A DNA stretch of 15,535 nucleotides from Butyricicoccus_A sp964387535 (GTDB lineage: Bacteria > Bacillota > Clostridia > Oscillospirales > Butyricicoccaceae). Where the stretch lies: NCBI GenBank assembly GCA_964387535.1, contig CAYLXH010000041.1, positions 1 through 15,535 on the forward strand, read 5' to 3'. This document shows, in pieces, positions 6,943 to 14,355 of this stretch; the first letter of the stretch is position 1; each line of letters begins with the position of its first letter. The notes below the pieces were generated by a model that was given only the letters and a program-made list of their open reading frames with translations, made no database searches and had not been told where the DNA came from. The translations under genes and the position numbers were made by a program.

Positions 6943-6965
6943 TTTCCGGATTGGAGGAGAAAATC

Positions 6966-7766
6966 ATGAGGATACCGCAGTTTGACCGGCGTTCTCCGCT
7001 GCAGCGGGAGTGGGATTCTCTGTGCAAAAAGGAGAACAGTCTCCGGGAACGGAAACAAAAGAAAAAAGAATCTGCGCTCAACCAGATGCTCGAGGAAAAG
7101 GTTCCTCCCAAATTACAGGAAACCTTGGATTTGGCGTTTGAAAAAGCCTTTGCGTTGGTGTTTGAAAAGGGCACGGGAATGATTGAAAAGACCTGCCGCA
7201 AGGAAACCAGAGAAAAGGAGTTTCAGCTCAACCAGTGTGCCGATGAAATCTATCGCAGTCGGAAATCCCTTCATGCGTTTTCCAAGCGTGCCACACAGGC
7301 CAATGCCGTCAACCTCGCGCTGTCGGGTGTGTCCGGCATTGGCTTGGGATTGTTGGGCATCGGAATCCCGGACATTCCCGTATTCACGGGAATGCTGCTC
7401 AAGAGCGTATATGAGACGGCAATGAGCTATGGGATTGATTACAATAAGGACTATGAAAGATATTTCATACTTATTGTTATTGAAGGGGCCGTCTCATACG
7501 GAGCACATTTTAAGCAAGTGGATGATGCGGTAGAGGCATACATTGAGGATCTGGCTCTGCCGGCCGACTATCAGTCTGCGGAACAGATTGCCCGGACGAG
7601 TCGCGCGCTGTCCAACGAACTGCTGTATATGAAGTTCTTGCAGGGAATTCCGGTTGTCGGAGCAGTCGGGGGTGCATACGATGCCCTCTTTATGAAGGCG
7701 GTGTCCGAATATGCCACGCTGAAATACAAAAAACGGTTCCTGTTGAGCCGCCAATCGGAGGAATAG
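6966..7766 (+). CDS. EcsC-family protein
   Basis: A 266-residue protein. The N-terminal third (1-100) is highly charged and predicted helical or coiled-coil (KKENSLRERKQKKKE, EKTCRKETREKEF). The C-terminal two thirds match the EcsC family: a Gly-rich hydrophobic segment (about 115-135, LSGVSGIGLGLLGIG), PDIPVFTGMLLKSVYE (135-150), SYGIDY (154-159), and a second hydrophobic segment KFLQGIPVVGAVGGAYD (223-239). EcsC proteins are membrane-associated with no defined biochemical activity. In Bacillus the name comes from the ecsABC ABC-transporter operon, but no ecsA/ecsB is adjacent here. The start at 6966 is supported by GGAGG (6953-6957) eight bases upstream. Upstream in-frame codons fall within the leader and encode no family sequence. 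Confidence 0.85.
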   Translation: MRIPQFDRRSPLQREWDSLCKKENSLRERKQKKKESALNQMLEEKVPPKLQETLDLAFEKAFALVFEKGTGMIEKTCRKETREKEFQLNQCADEIYRSRKSLHAFSKRATQANAVNLALSGVSGIGLGLLGIGIPDIPVFTGMLLKSVYETAMSYGIDYNKDYERYFILIVIEGAVSYGAHFKQVDDAVEAYIEDLALPADYQSAEQIARTSRALSNELLYMKFLQGIPVVGAVGGAYDALFMKAVSEYATLKYKKRFLLSRQSEE

Positions 7767-7808
7767 GGCCCAAGAGGAACAACGGAACCGTCCACCGAGA
7801 TAGGGAAA

Positions 7809-7843
7809 AACCCCCGTCCATTCTTATCGAATGGACGGGGGTT
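7809..7843. terminator. Bidirectional terminator between convergent EcsC-family gene and mnmA
   Basis: A perfect 15-bp inverted repeat (7809-7823 with 7829-7843) has a 5-nt loop TTATC and a GC-rich core. On the minus strand the stem is followed by TTTTT then CCC, which suits termination of mnmA transcripts. On the plus strand it is followed by TTCGTT, a weaker U-tract that still serves the EcsC-family gene. It lies about 40 bases from each stop codon. Confidence 0.9.
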
Positions 7844-7878
7844 CGTTGCATCATGGAGCAAAATAAACGGATTGACGG

Positions 7879-8976
7879 TCAGCGCGTGAGCGTGTCGGAC
7901 TCGGCGCGCAGGATGGTTGCGCCGCCAACGACGACATCGCCCTGGTACAGCACGACGGCCTGGCCGGGAGAGATGGCGCGTTGCGGCTGGTCAAAGTCCA
8001 CGCGGATGGTGTCGTCGCTCAATTGGGTGACCACGGCGCCCTGTTCTTGCTGGTGGTAGCGGATCCGGGCGGTAACGCGCACCGGACCGTCCAGATGCTC
8101 ACAGGAGATCAGATTGAGTTGGTTGGCGGTCAAGGATGGTGCGAATAATCCGGAGCGCGGCGTCAGTGTGACCGTGTTGTCCGGAACGGAGGTTTTCTGT
8201 ACATACAAGCGCTCAGAGGAGGACACACCCAGGCCGCGGCGCTGTCCGACGGTGTAGTGGATAATGCCCTTGTGAGTGCCGAGGACGTTGCCGTCGGTAT
8301 CCAGAAACGCACCGGGCGGATACTCTTTGCCGGTGAAGCGGCGCAGGAAGGCGGCGTAATCGCCATCCGGCACAAAACAAATGTCCTGGCTGTCATGCTT
8401 GCGCGCGTTGACGAATTGCTGCTGTTCGGCGATCTGGCGCACTTCGGTCTTTTGCAGGCCACCGAGGGGGAACAGGGTGTGAGCGAGCTGCTCCTGCGTC
8501 ATGGCGTAGAGGACATAGCTCTGATCCTTGCTGTCGTCTGCGGCCTTTTTGAGCAGCCAGCGGCCGGAGCCGACGTCGTAGTCGATGCGGGCGTAGTGAC
8601 CGGTAGCGATGTAGTCGCACTCCATCTCTCGTGCGCGACGATAAAACCGCTCGAATTTCAGATAGCGGTTGCAGTCGATGCACGGGTTGGGGGTTGTGCC
8701 GGTCTCATAGGCGTGAACAAACCGGCAGATGACATCCTTTTGAAAGGATTCCGTAAAATTAAAGACGAAGAAGTCCATATCCAGGCGGTTTGCCACGCTG
8801 CGGGCGTCAAATACGTCGTCGATGCTGCAGCAGGTGGACTGCCGCGGCTCCCCGATGGTTTCGTTGTCATACAGGCGCATGGTGGCGCCGATGCAGTCAT
8901 AGCCCTGCTGACCGAGCAGATAGGCGGTGACGCTGGAATCCACGCCGCCGCTCATGGCGACCAGTACACGGCTCAT
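7879..8976 (-). CDS. mnmA: tRNA-specific 2-thiouridylase MnmA
   Basis: A 365-residue cytoplasmic enzyme that thiolates U34 of tRNA-Lys, -Glu and -Gln using persulfide sulfur from a cysteine desulfurase relay. Seen in the sequence: PP-loop SGGVDSS (9-15) for ATP binding and adenylation, the catalytic Cys102 in IDCNRYLKF, the second Cys200 in SQDICFV, and the conserved TGHYAR (125-130), KDQSYVLY (150-157) and YTVGQRRGLG (241-250). Cys102/Cys200 correspond to the E. coli Cys102/Cys199 pair, from memory. Length is normal. The ATG at 8976 is chosen because AAAGGAG (8985-8991) is eight bases upstream. The open frame reaches 9018, but that would start inside the neighbouring terminator hairpin. No promoter is obvious between that hairpin and the start. 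Confidence 0.96.
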   Translation of the reverse strand: MSRVLVAMSGGVDSSVTAYLLGQQGYDCIGATMRLYDNETIGEPRQSTCCSIDDVFDARSVANRLDMDFFVFNFTESFQKDVICRFVHAYETGTTPNPCIDCNRYLKFERFYRRAREMECDYIATGHYARIDYDVGSGRWLLKKAADDSKDQSYVLYAMTQEQLAHTLFPLGGLQKTEVRQIAEQQQFVNARKHDSQDICFVPDGDYAAFLRRFTGKEYPPGAFLDTDGNVLGTHKGIIHYTVGQRRGLGVSSSERLYVQKTSVPDNTVTLTPRSGLFAPSLTANQLNLISCEHLDGPVRVTARIRYHQQEQGAVVTQLSDDTIRVDFDQPQRAISPGQAVVLYQGDVVVGGATILRAESDTLTR

Positions 8977-9010
8977 GGAGCACACTCCTTTCAGGCTGTT
9001 GTTTCGGGAC

Positions 9011-9051
9011 AAAAGCAAAGCCCTCTCGCCACGAAACAGAGAGGGCTTTGC
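9011..9051 (-). terminator. Intrinsic terminator after the ClpE-like gene
   Basis: A perfect 13-bp stem (9015-9027 with 9039-9051, GCAAAGCCCTCTC and complement) with an 11-nt loop begins 10 bases after the stop codon of the ClpE-like gene. On the minus strand it is followed by TTTTG. The mnmA ribosome binding site is only about 25 bases downstream, so partial read-through could still feed mnmA. Confidence 0.85.
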
Positions 9052-9061
9052 GTCATGACAG

Positions 9062-11416
9062 TTAGATGGTGTCGATTACAATGCCGCTGACATCCGCACT
9101 GAGGTTTGCGCCGGTCAGTGGGTGTTCCCAGGAGGAAATAATGCGGCTGGCCAGTTCGTCCTCGACCTTTTTCTCGATCGTGCGGCGCAGATTGCGTGCA
9201 CCATACTTGATCGAGAATGATTGCTCCACGAGCCAGTCGACGGCCTTGTCGTCCCAGGTGAGACGGATGCCGTTTTCTGCCAGCGCGCTGCGCAGCTGAC
9301 CGAGCAGAATGGCAGAGATCTGACGGAAGTCGTCCTTGGTCAGGTGGTCAAACGGAATAATTTCGTCGATGCGGTTGAGGAATTCCGGACGCATCAGCTC
9401 ATTGAGCGCCTTCATGGACTTGCTCTCGTCCTGCTCGGAGATGGACTTGCCAAAGCCGACCGAACCGCTGCCGGCGCGGTCGGAGCCGGCATTGGAGGTC
9501 ATGATGATGACTGTGTGCTCAAAGGAGACCGTGCGGCCCTGTGCGTCCGTGATGCGGCCGTCGTCCAGTACCTGAAGCAGGATGTTCAGGACGTCCGGGT
9601 GCGCCTTTTCGATTTCGTCGAACAGGACGACGGAGTAGGGGCGGCGGCGGATCTTTTCTGTGAGCTGTCCGGCCTCATCAAAGCCGACGTAGCCCGGAGG
9701 CGAACCGATCAGACGGGACACTGTGTGTTTCTCCATATATTCCGACATATCCAGGCGGATGAGCGATTCCGGTGTGTCGAACAGATCTTCGGCCAGAGCC
9801 TTAACCAGCTCGGTCTTGCCGACGCCGGTGGGACCAACGAACAGGAAGGAGACCGGCTTTTTCTTCGGGCTGATGCCGGCACGCGAACGGCGAACGGCGT
9901 GCGCCACGGCGGTGACCGCCTTGTTCTGCCCGACGACGCGCTGGTGCAGACGCTCCTCCATGCCGGTCAGGCGGGAGAACTCCTGCTCACAGACCTTGGA
10001 AGACGGAACACCGGTCCACAGCTCGATGACCGAGGCGAGGTGTTCGGAGGTCAGCTCCGGCACCGGAATGCGGCGCAGCTCGTCGAGCTGGTTTTGTACC
10101 TGCAGCTCACGACTCTTGAGTGTTGCCATGCGCTCGTATACCTCGTTGTTCTGTTCTATTTGAAGCAGATCGTCCTGCTCGGCGTGAATGGCGTCCATTT
10201 CGTCACTCAGCGCAGGAATCTGTGCGGTGACCGGGGAGTCCAGGTTCAGCCGCGAGCACGCCTCATCAATCAGATCAATCGCCTTATCCGGCAGGAACCG
10301 GTCGTTGATGTAGCGTTCTGACAGGACGGCAGCCTGATGACAGATGTCATCCGAAATGGAAACGCCATGGAAGGTTTCATAATAGCCGCGAATTCCCTTG
10401 AGGATCTCCGTGGTATCCGCGATGGACGGCTCTTCGATGGTGACCGGCTGGAAACGGCGCTCCAGTGCGGCGTCCTTTTCGATGTATTTGCGGTATTCGG
10501 CGTAGGTTGTCGCGCCGATGACCTGAATCTCACCGCGGGACAGCGCCGGCTTGAGAATGTTGGCAGCGTTCATGGAGCCCTCGGCGTCGCCGGCGCCCAC
10601 AATGTTGTGCACCTCATCAATGACAAGAATGATGTTTCCGAGTGATTTGATCTCGTCAATCAGTCCTTTCATTCGGCCTTCAAACTGACCGCGAAACTGG
10701 GTTCCGGCGACCAGAGAGGTCAGGTCGAGCAGATGCACTTCTTTTTTTTGCAGCTTGTAGGGGACGTCGCCGCGGGCAATGCGCAGCGCGAGTCCTTCTG
10801 CGACAGCGGTCTTGCCGACGCCCGGCTCACCGATCAGACAGGGATTGTTTTTCTGGCGGCGGTTCAGAATCTGGATGACGCGTTCGGTCTCGACTTCGCG
10901 TCCGATAATGGCATCCAGCTTGCCGTTGCGCGCCCGTGCGGTCAGATCCGTGCAGTACGCCGTCAGATTTTTCCGCTTTTTGTGGGCCTTTTTGGAGTCA
11001 TGCTCCTTTTTCTTTTCGTCAGAATGGGTCTGATGCGGGTGTTCACTCAGCGGGACGATGTCGTCCGCGTCCTGTTGATTGGAGAACAGCTTCTCCATAA
11101 ACGGGAAGGTCTGTGTGCGGTTGAAATCCGTGTCTTCCGATCCGTCGTCATCCTCGTCGTCCTCGGACTGTTCCGGAGGACGTGTGATGAACATATCGGG
11201 CAGCATAGAGCTGAAGTTGCCCATCTCCTCCGAGAGATGATCCAAATCGTCTTCCGAGATGCCCATCTGCTGCATGATGCCGTCAATGGGCTTTAAGCCG
11301 ATTTCACGGGCACATTTCAGGCAGTAGCCCTGATTCGAAGACTGACCTTCGTCTAATTTCGTAATAAATACCACCGCCACATTTTTGTGACAGCGGGAAC
11401 AAAGTGGCATTTGCAT
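9062..11416 (-). CDS. Clp-family AAA+ unfoldase with N-terminal zinc finger (ClpE-like)
   Basis: A 784-residue two-ring ATPase that would unfold proteins for ClpP. The N terminus is a zinc finger with two CxxC pairs (C6/C9 and C32/C35), as in ClpE and McsA, instead of the paired Clp N-domain repeats of ClpC. Next come an acidic stretch (EDDEDDDGSED, 85-95) and a basic one (about 135-149). D1 has Walker A GEPGVGKT (196-203) and Walker B IDE (D267/E268). A short ClpC/ClpE-type middle coiled coil spans about 400-450. D2 has Walker A GPTGVGKT (528-535) and Walker B LFDE (D600/E601). VGF at 653-655 fits the ClpP-docking loop. It is about 85 residues longer than Bacillus ClpE as I recall it, mostly from the linker. 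AAAGGA precedes the ATG by about 11 bases. No CtsR-type operator was recognised upstream. An alternative name is ClpC. Confidence 0.92.
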   Translation of the reverse strand: MQMPLCSRCHKNVAVVFITKLDEGQSSNQGYCLKCAREIGLKPIDGIMQQMGISEDDLDHLSEEMGNFSSMLPDMFITRPPEQSEDDEDDDGSEDTDFNRTQTFPFMEKLFSNQQDADDIVPLSEHPHQTHSDEKKKEHDSKKAHKKRKNLTAYCTDLTARARNGKLDAIIGREVETERVIQILNRRQKNNPCLIGEPGVGKTAVAEGLALRIARGDVPYKLQKKEVHLLDLTSLVAGTQFRGQFEGRMKGLIDEIKSLGNIILVIDEVHNIVGAGDAEGSMNAANILKPALSRGEIQVIGATTYAEYRKYIEKDAALERRFQPVTIEEPSIADTTEILKGIRGYYETFHGVSISDDICHQAAVLSERYINDRFLPDKAIDLIDEACSRLNLDSPVTAQIPALSDEMDAIHAEQDDLLQIEQNNEVYERMATLKSRELQVQNQLDELRRIPVPELTSEHLASVIELWTGVPSSKVCEQEFSRLTGMEERLHQRVVGQNKAVTAVAHAVRRSRAGISPKKKPVSFLFVGPTGVGKTELVKALAEDLFDTPESLIRLDMSEYMEKHTVSRLIGSPPGYVGFDEAGQLTEKIRRRPYSVVLFDEIEKAHPDVLNILLQVLDDGRITDAQGRTVSFEHTVIIMTSNAGSDRAGSGSVGFGKSISEQDESKSMKALNELMRPEFLNRIDEIIPFDHLTKDDFRQISAILLGQLRSALAENGIRLTWDDKAVDWLVEQSFSIKYGARNLRRTIEKKVEDELASRIISSWEHPLTGANLSADVSGIVIDTI

Positions 11417-11463
11417 AGGTCAGAAAATCCTTTCTATCCGATTTGCAGAGGGTGAGCATACCA

Positions 11464-12141
11464 CTACTCTGCAGGAATCATATCAAACAACGAGATACCA
11501 TCGTTCCAGCCGACGAGTGTTCCGGCGATGACGGACTGGCTCATCTCCGACGGGGGGAGAAGTCCGTAGTCCGTATACATGGCGGGAACAAACAGTTTAC
11601 AGGCCCAGAGTGTACACACGCAGAGCAACAGTCCCCAGAGGGCGCCGAGTATACCGCCGAGCAGTGCATTACAAGTGTGCAGAACCGGCAGATGGGAGAC
11701 CAGATTGACCGCGTTGCCGACCATGTGCAGCAGAATATTACATACGATAAATGTGATTAAAAACAGAATCACGTATGCAATGGCCTGCCCAACGGCCACG
11801 GCGATGGCTTCCGAGAGACTGTCGATCGGGTTTTCGGCGGAGACGAGTGCGTCTTCGGAGAAGCCGGCTTTGGTCAGCAGTCCACGCAGATATTCCGACT
11901 GTGCCTCCCAGGCAGCGGCGGAATCACTGGTTTGAATTGAGGCAGCAATGGAGCTGCGCAGCATCGGGGCAAATGTGACGGAAGAGACCGTGGGTGCCAG
12001 AGCCGATGCCACATAGAAGGCGGCGAACAGGGAAGCGATGCCGCCGACACAGTGAACCAGCATCATAATGAAGCCGCGGCGCAGACCGATCAGAAGATAG
12101 AGAACGATGACCGCCACAATAATCCAGTCAACTGTTGTCAT
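11464..12141 (-). CDS. CvpA family membrane protein
   Basis: A 225-residue protein. It opens with the CvpA pattern (VDWIIVAVIVLYLLIGLRRG, residues 4-23), then a second helix (28-48), a loop of about 65 residues, and two further helices (about 114-138 and 153-178). Its C-terminal region is hydrophilic. CvpA proteins are named for colicin V production and are linked to envelope integrity; no precise activity is known. The second ATG (12141) is taken as the start because AAAGGA (12150-12155) sits eight bases upstream, whereas the ATG at 12150 would overlap that site. It lies 36 bases after the DUF5711 stop and 47 bases before the ClpE-like start, so probably the same transcript. Confidence 0.85.
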   Translation of the reverse strand: MTTVDWIIVAVIVLYLLIGLRRGFIMMLVHCVGGIASLFAAFYVASALAPTVSSVTFAPMLRSSIAASIQTSDSAAAWEAQSEYLRGLLTKAGFSEDALVSAENPIDSLSEAIAVAVGQAIAYVILFLITFIVCNILLHMVGNAVNLVSHLPVLHTCNALLGGILGALWGLLLCVCTLWACKLFVPAMYTDYGLLPPSEMSQSVIAGTLVGWNDGISLFDMIPAE

Positions 12142-12177
12142 AATGCACATCCTTTCTGTTGCTTTATAGGGAGTAAG

Positions 12178-13428
12178 TTACTCAGCCGTGGCGGGAGAAC
12201 TCAGATCGCGGAGCGGCTGACCGATGGTCAGCACCCGGGCATAGCTGGAAAAGCTGGCGATACAGAGGTTTCCGCTGCGCATATAGACGGCGGAGGCACC
12301 GGACAGGCCGGTCTGCTCGTCGATGGAACGCAGGCTGCGATTATAGAATGTGACGGTGTCACCGCAAAGTACGGCAAGGCGCCCGTCATAATAGCTGATG
12401 GAATCCGGTTTTGCAGGCAAAACCAGCGGATTGCGGGTGGTGGTACCGCGCGAATTAATCAGGACGATTTCGGCACGCCCCTCCTGAGAATACGACGTAG
12501 TGCACAGGGCAATGCAGTTGTTGTCGGACATATCAAACGCGATGAGATCGTCGCTGGTGTAGGTCTGGGAGTAGCGCACGTGACCGCGCCGCGAGATCAC
12601 ATAGGTGCCGTCGTCACACACGGCACACACGGTATTGCGTCCGAGAAAGGTCAATTCGGTACACAGGCTGCCGTCCATGTCAATGCCGTCCGTCGGGGCG
12701 GTATCGGCGTTGATATCTGTAAAGAACAGCTTGGAGGTCAGTGTGAGACCATCCTGTTGAAAGCAGAAGATAGCCAGACGGGAACCGTCTGCCGACAGCG
12801 CGGAAGCGATAATGTAATAATCCGAAGAGGACCATTTGTACAGCTGCTCGTTGTCAATGTTGTATACCGTGATTGCACTCTTGTATCCGGCCTCATCGGT
12901 GACGACAGCAACATTCCCGTTGTTGGCGATGTCGGCATTGCTGATGGGGGAGCGGGTGGAGTGGATGAACAGCTGACTGAGTGTATTGGAGACGGTAAAC
13001 CGGTTGGAGCCGCGGTCAAACGTCAGAAGATAGCGATCGGAAGCGCGCAACACCGGGTCTGCATAGGACATATCGGTCTCCATCTGGGTGTAGCTGCCGG
13101 GCAGCTCCATGCTGAGGGTGCCGTTGTCACAGATCGCCAGTGAGCTGCCGAATGGAATAATGGCGTCCGGTGAGCTGGACGGGTATGCGATCAGCGTGGT
13201 GTCGCTGGAGGACTGCGAAGAGGCGGCCTTCAGCGAGGAGCGGATGCTCTTGATCGAGTTGGGTGTCAGCAGCTGTAGGTTGAGCAGCAAGAACAGCACC
13301 GAGACGATGACACAGATCCAGCCGACCCAGTGCCGGATGCGATACAGCAGGCGGAGACGGCGGTCCGGGCTGTGCGCCAGCAGGAAATCCCGCCGGCTGC
13401 GGGGGCGCGGACGGCGTTTTCGGTTCAT
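12178..13428 (-). CDS. DUF5711 family membrane-anchored propeller-like protein
   Basis: A 416-residue protein with a strongly basic cytoplasmic N terminus (RKRRPRPRSRR), one membrane helix (about 34-53) and a large C-terminal region of short beta-rich repeats. Examples are VAVVTDEAGYKSAITVYNIDN, AVCDDGTYVISRRGHVRY and LAVLCGDTVTFYNRSL. These resemble propeller blades. The pattern fits DUF5711, a clostridial family of unknown function with a predicted extracytoplasmic beta-propeller. The ATG overlaps the truA stop as ATGA and is preceded by AGGAGG, so translation is coupled to truA. With CvpA downstream it may be part of an envelope-associated pair (inference). Confidence 0.8.
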   Translation of the reverse strand: MNRKRRPRPRSRRDFLLAHSPDRRLRLLYRIRHWVGWICVIVSVLFLLLNLQLLTPNSIKSIRSSLKAASSQSSSDTTLIAYPSSSPDAIIPFGSSLAICDNGTLSMELPGSYTQMETDMSYADPVLRASDRYLLTFDRGSNRFTVSNTLSQLFIHSTRSPISNADIANNGNVAVVTDEAGYKSAITVYNIDNEQLYKWSSSDYYIIASALSADGSRLAIFCFQQDGLTLTSKLFFTDINADTAPTDGIDMDGSLCTELTFLGRNTVCAVCDDGTYVISRRGHVRYSQTYTSDDLIAFDMSDNNCIALCTTSYSQEGRAEIVLINSRGTTTRNPLVLPAKPDSISYYDGRLAVLCGDTVTFYNRSLRSIDEQTGLSGASAVYMRSGNLCIASFSSYARVLTIGQPLRDLSSPATAE

Positions 13429-14222
13429 AGTGCGCCTCCTGACAGAAAGAGTTCACCGGACAGATCAAAGCGATCGAGTTCCGGTGTTGTATCATACCAC
13501 AGACGGCTCATGAACAGCCCGTGGGGCGGCAGCGTGGGACCGGCCTGTTCGCGGTCACCGCTGGCCAGAATGGCGGCCACCTCGTCGGGTGCAACCTTTC
13601 CCTGTCCGACATAGAGCAGGGTTCCGGAGATGGCGCGAACCATATTATACAGAAAGCCGTCGGCACAGACCCGGATCCGCACCAGCGGGCCGAGTGTGTC
13701 GGCGTGACAGTAAACAATTTCCCGTACGGTGGACTTGACCGGAGTGCCGACCGAACGGACCGCGGCGAAGTCCTTGCGTCCGACGAAATGCTGAGCGCCG
13801 CGCTCCATGGCCTCCACATCCAACGGATAGGGGTAGAAGTAGCTGCGGTGCACCTCAAAGGGATCACGGATGCGTCCGGGACAGATCAGATAGGTGTACT
13901 CCTTGCGGGTGCACTGAAACCGGGCGTCAAACCGGTCGGGCACGACAACGGCACCGGACACCGCGATGTCCATTGGCAGGCGTGCGTTGAGCGCAAGCGG
14001 AAGCCGATCCATGGGAATGGCACAGTCTGCATGGAAATTGGCGACATAGCGCCGCGCATGCACACCGGCATCGGTTCGTCCCACACCGGACAGCGTGACC
14101 TCCTGCCCGAGAACCGAGCGGATGGCCTGCGTAACGGTTTCCTGCACAGATACCGCATTTTTTTGTATTTGCCAGCCGTGATAGGCGGTGCCGTCATAGC
14201 TGAGAATCAGAGCGATATTCAA
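13425..14222 (-). CDS. truA: tRNA pseudouridine synthase A
   Basis: A 265-residue enzyme converting uridines 38, 39 and 40 of the tRNA anticodon arm to pseudouridine. The catalytic aspartate is Asp51 in GRTDAGVHA. Other TruA landmarks are SYDGTAYHGWQIQ (8-20), ARFQCTRKEYTYLI (about 100-113), FVGRKDFAAV and FLYNMVRAISGTLLYVG. Length is normal. The start codon is TTG: the AAAGGA site is about 11 bases upstream, the nearby ATG in that region runs into a stop after four codons, and TTG gives the family-typical N terminus MNIALILSYDG. It ends overlapping the DUF5711 gene. The ecfT stop is 133 bases upstream, and a possible own promoter lies there. Confidence 0.95.
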   Translation of the reverse strand: MNIALILSYDGTAYHGWQIQKNAVSVQETVTQAIRSVLGQEVTLSGVGRTDAGVHARRYVANFHADCAIPMDRLPLALNARLPMDIAVSGAVVVPDRFDARFQCTRKEYTYLICPGRIRDPFEVHRSYFYPYPLDVEAMERGAQHFVGRKDFAAVRSVGTPVKSTVREIVYCHADTLGPLVRIRVCADGFLYNMVRAISGTLLYVGQGKVAPDEVAAILASGDREQAGPTLPPHGLFMSRLWYDTTPELDRFDLSGELFLSGGAL

Positions 14223-14243
14223 TCGTGCCGCATCCTTTCATGA

Positions 14244-14249
14244 AGTATA
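14244..14249 (-). promoter_or_regulatory. Possible extended -10 promoter before truA
   Basis: The minus strand reads TTTTGCTATACTT, an extended -10 (TGC then TATACT). No convincing -35 lies 16-18 bp upstream. It would give a leader of roughly 15-20 nt before the TTG start, containing GAAAGGA. It sits in the 133-bp, AT-richer gap between ecfT and truA. No intrinsic terminator for ecfT was recognised in that gap, so read-through from the ECF genes is also possible. Confidence 0.4.
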
Positions 14250-14355
14250 GCAAAAGAAGGTTACGAAATTATGAACAGAGAACGAAAAGTTTGTGGTTTC
14301 TCAGGAAAAGAAAGCAAAATCTGCTCAAAAACGGAACCAGAACGAGGGGATTGGC

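Noticed and set aside
6831..6965. 45-residue N-terminal extension of the EcsC-family protein
   Set aside because: It falls in the structured leader, starts about 12 bases after the predicted transcription start and has no ribosome binding site. The ATG at 6966 has GGAGG.
9221..10321. Plus-strand open frame (366 codons) opposite the Clp ATPase
   Set aside because: It is fully antisense to conserved AAA+ motifs, with no initiation signals or recognisable domain.
11417..11463. CtsR heat-shock operator before the Clp gene
   Set aside because: AGGTCAG occurs once, but the tandem GGTCAAA heptad repeat needed for CtsR is not present.
12052..13143. Plus-strand open frame (363 codons) opposite cvpA and the DUF5711 gene
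   Set aside because: It spans two well-supported minus-strand genes and the gap between them. Glycine/valine-rich composition is typical of a shadow frame in GC-rich DNA.
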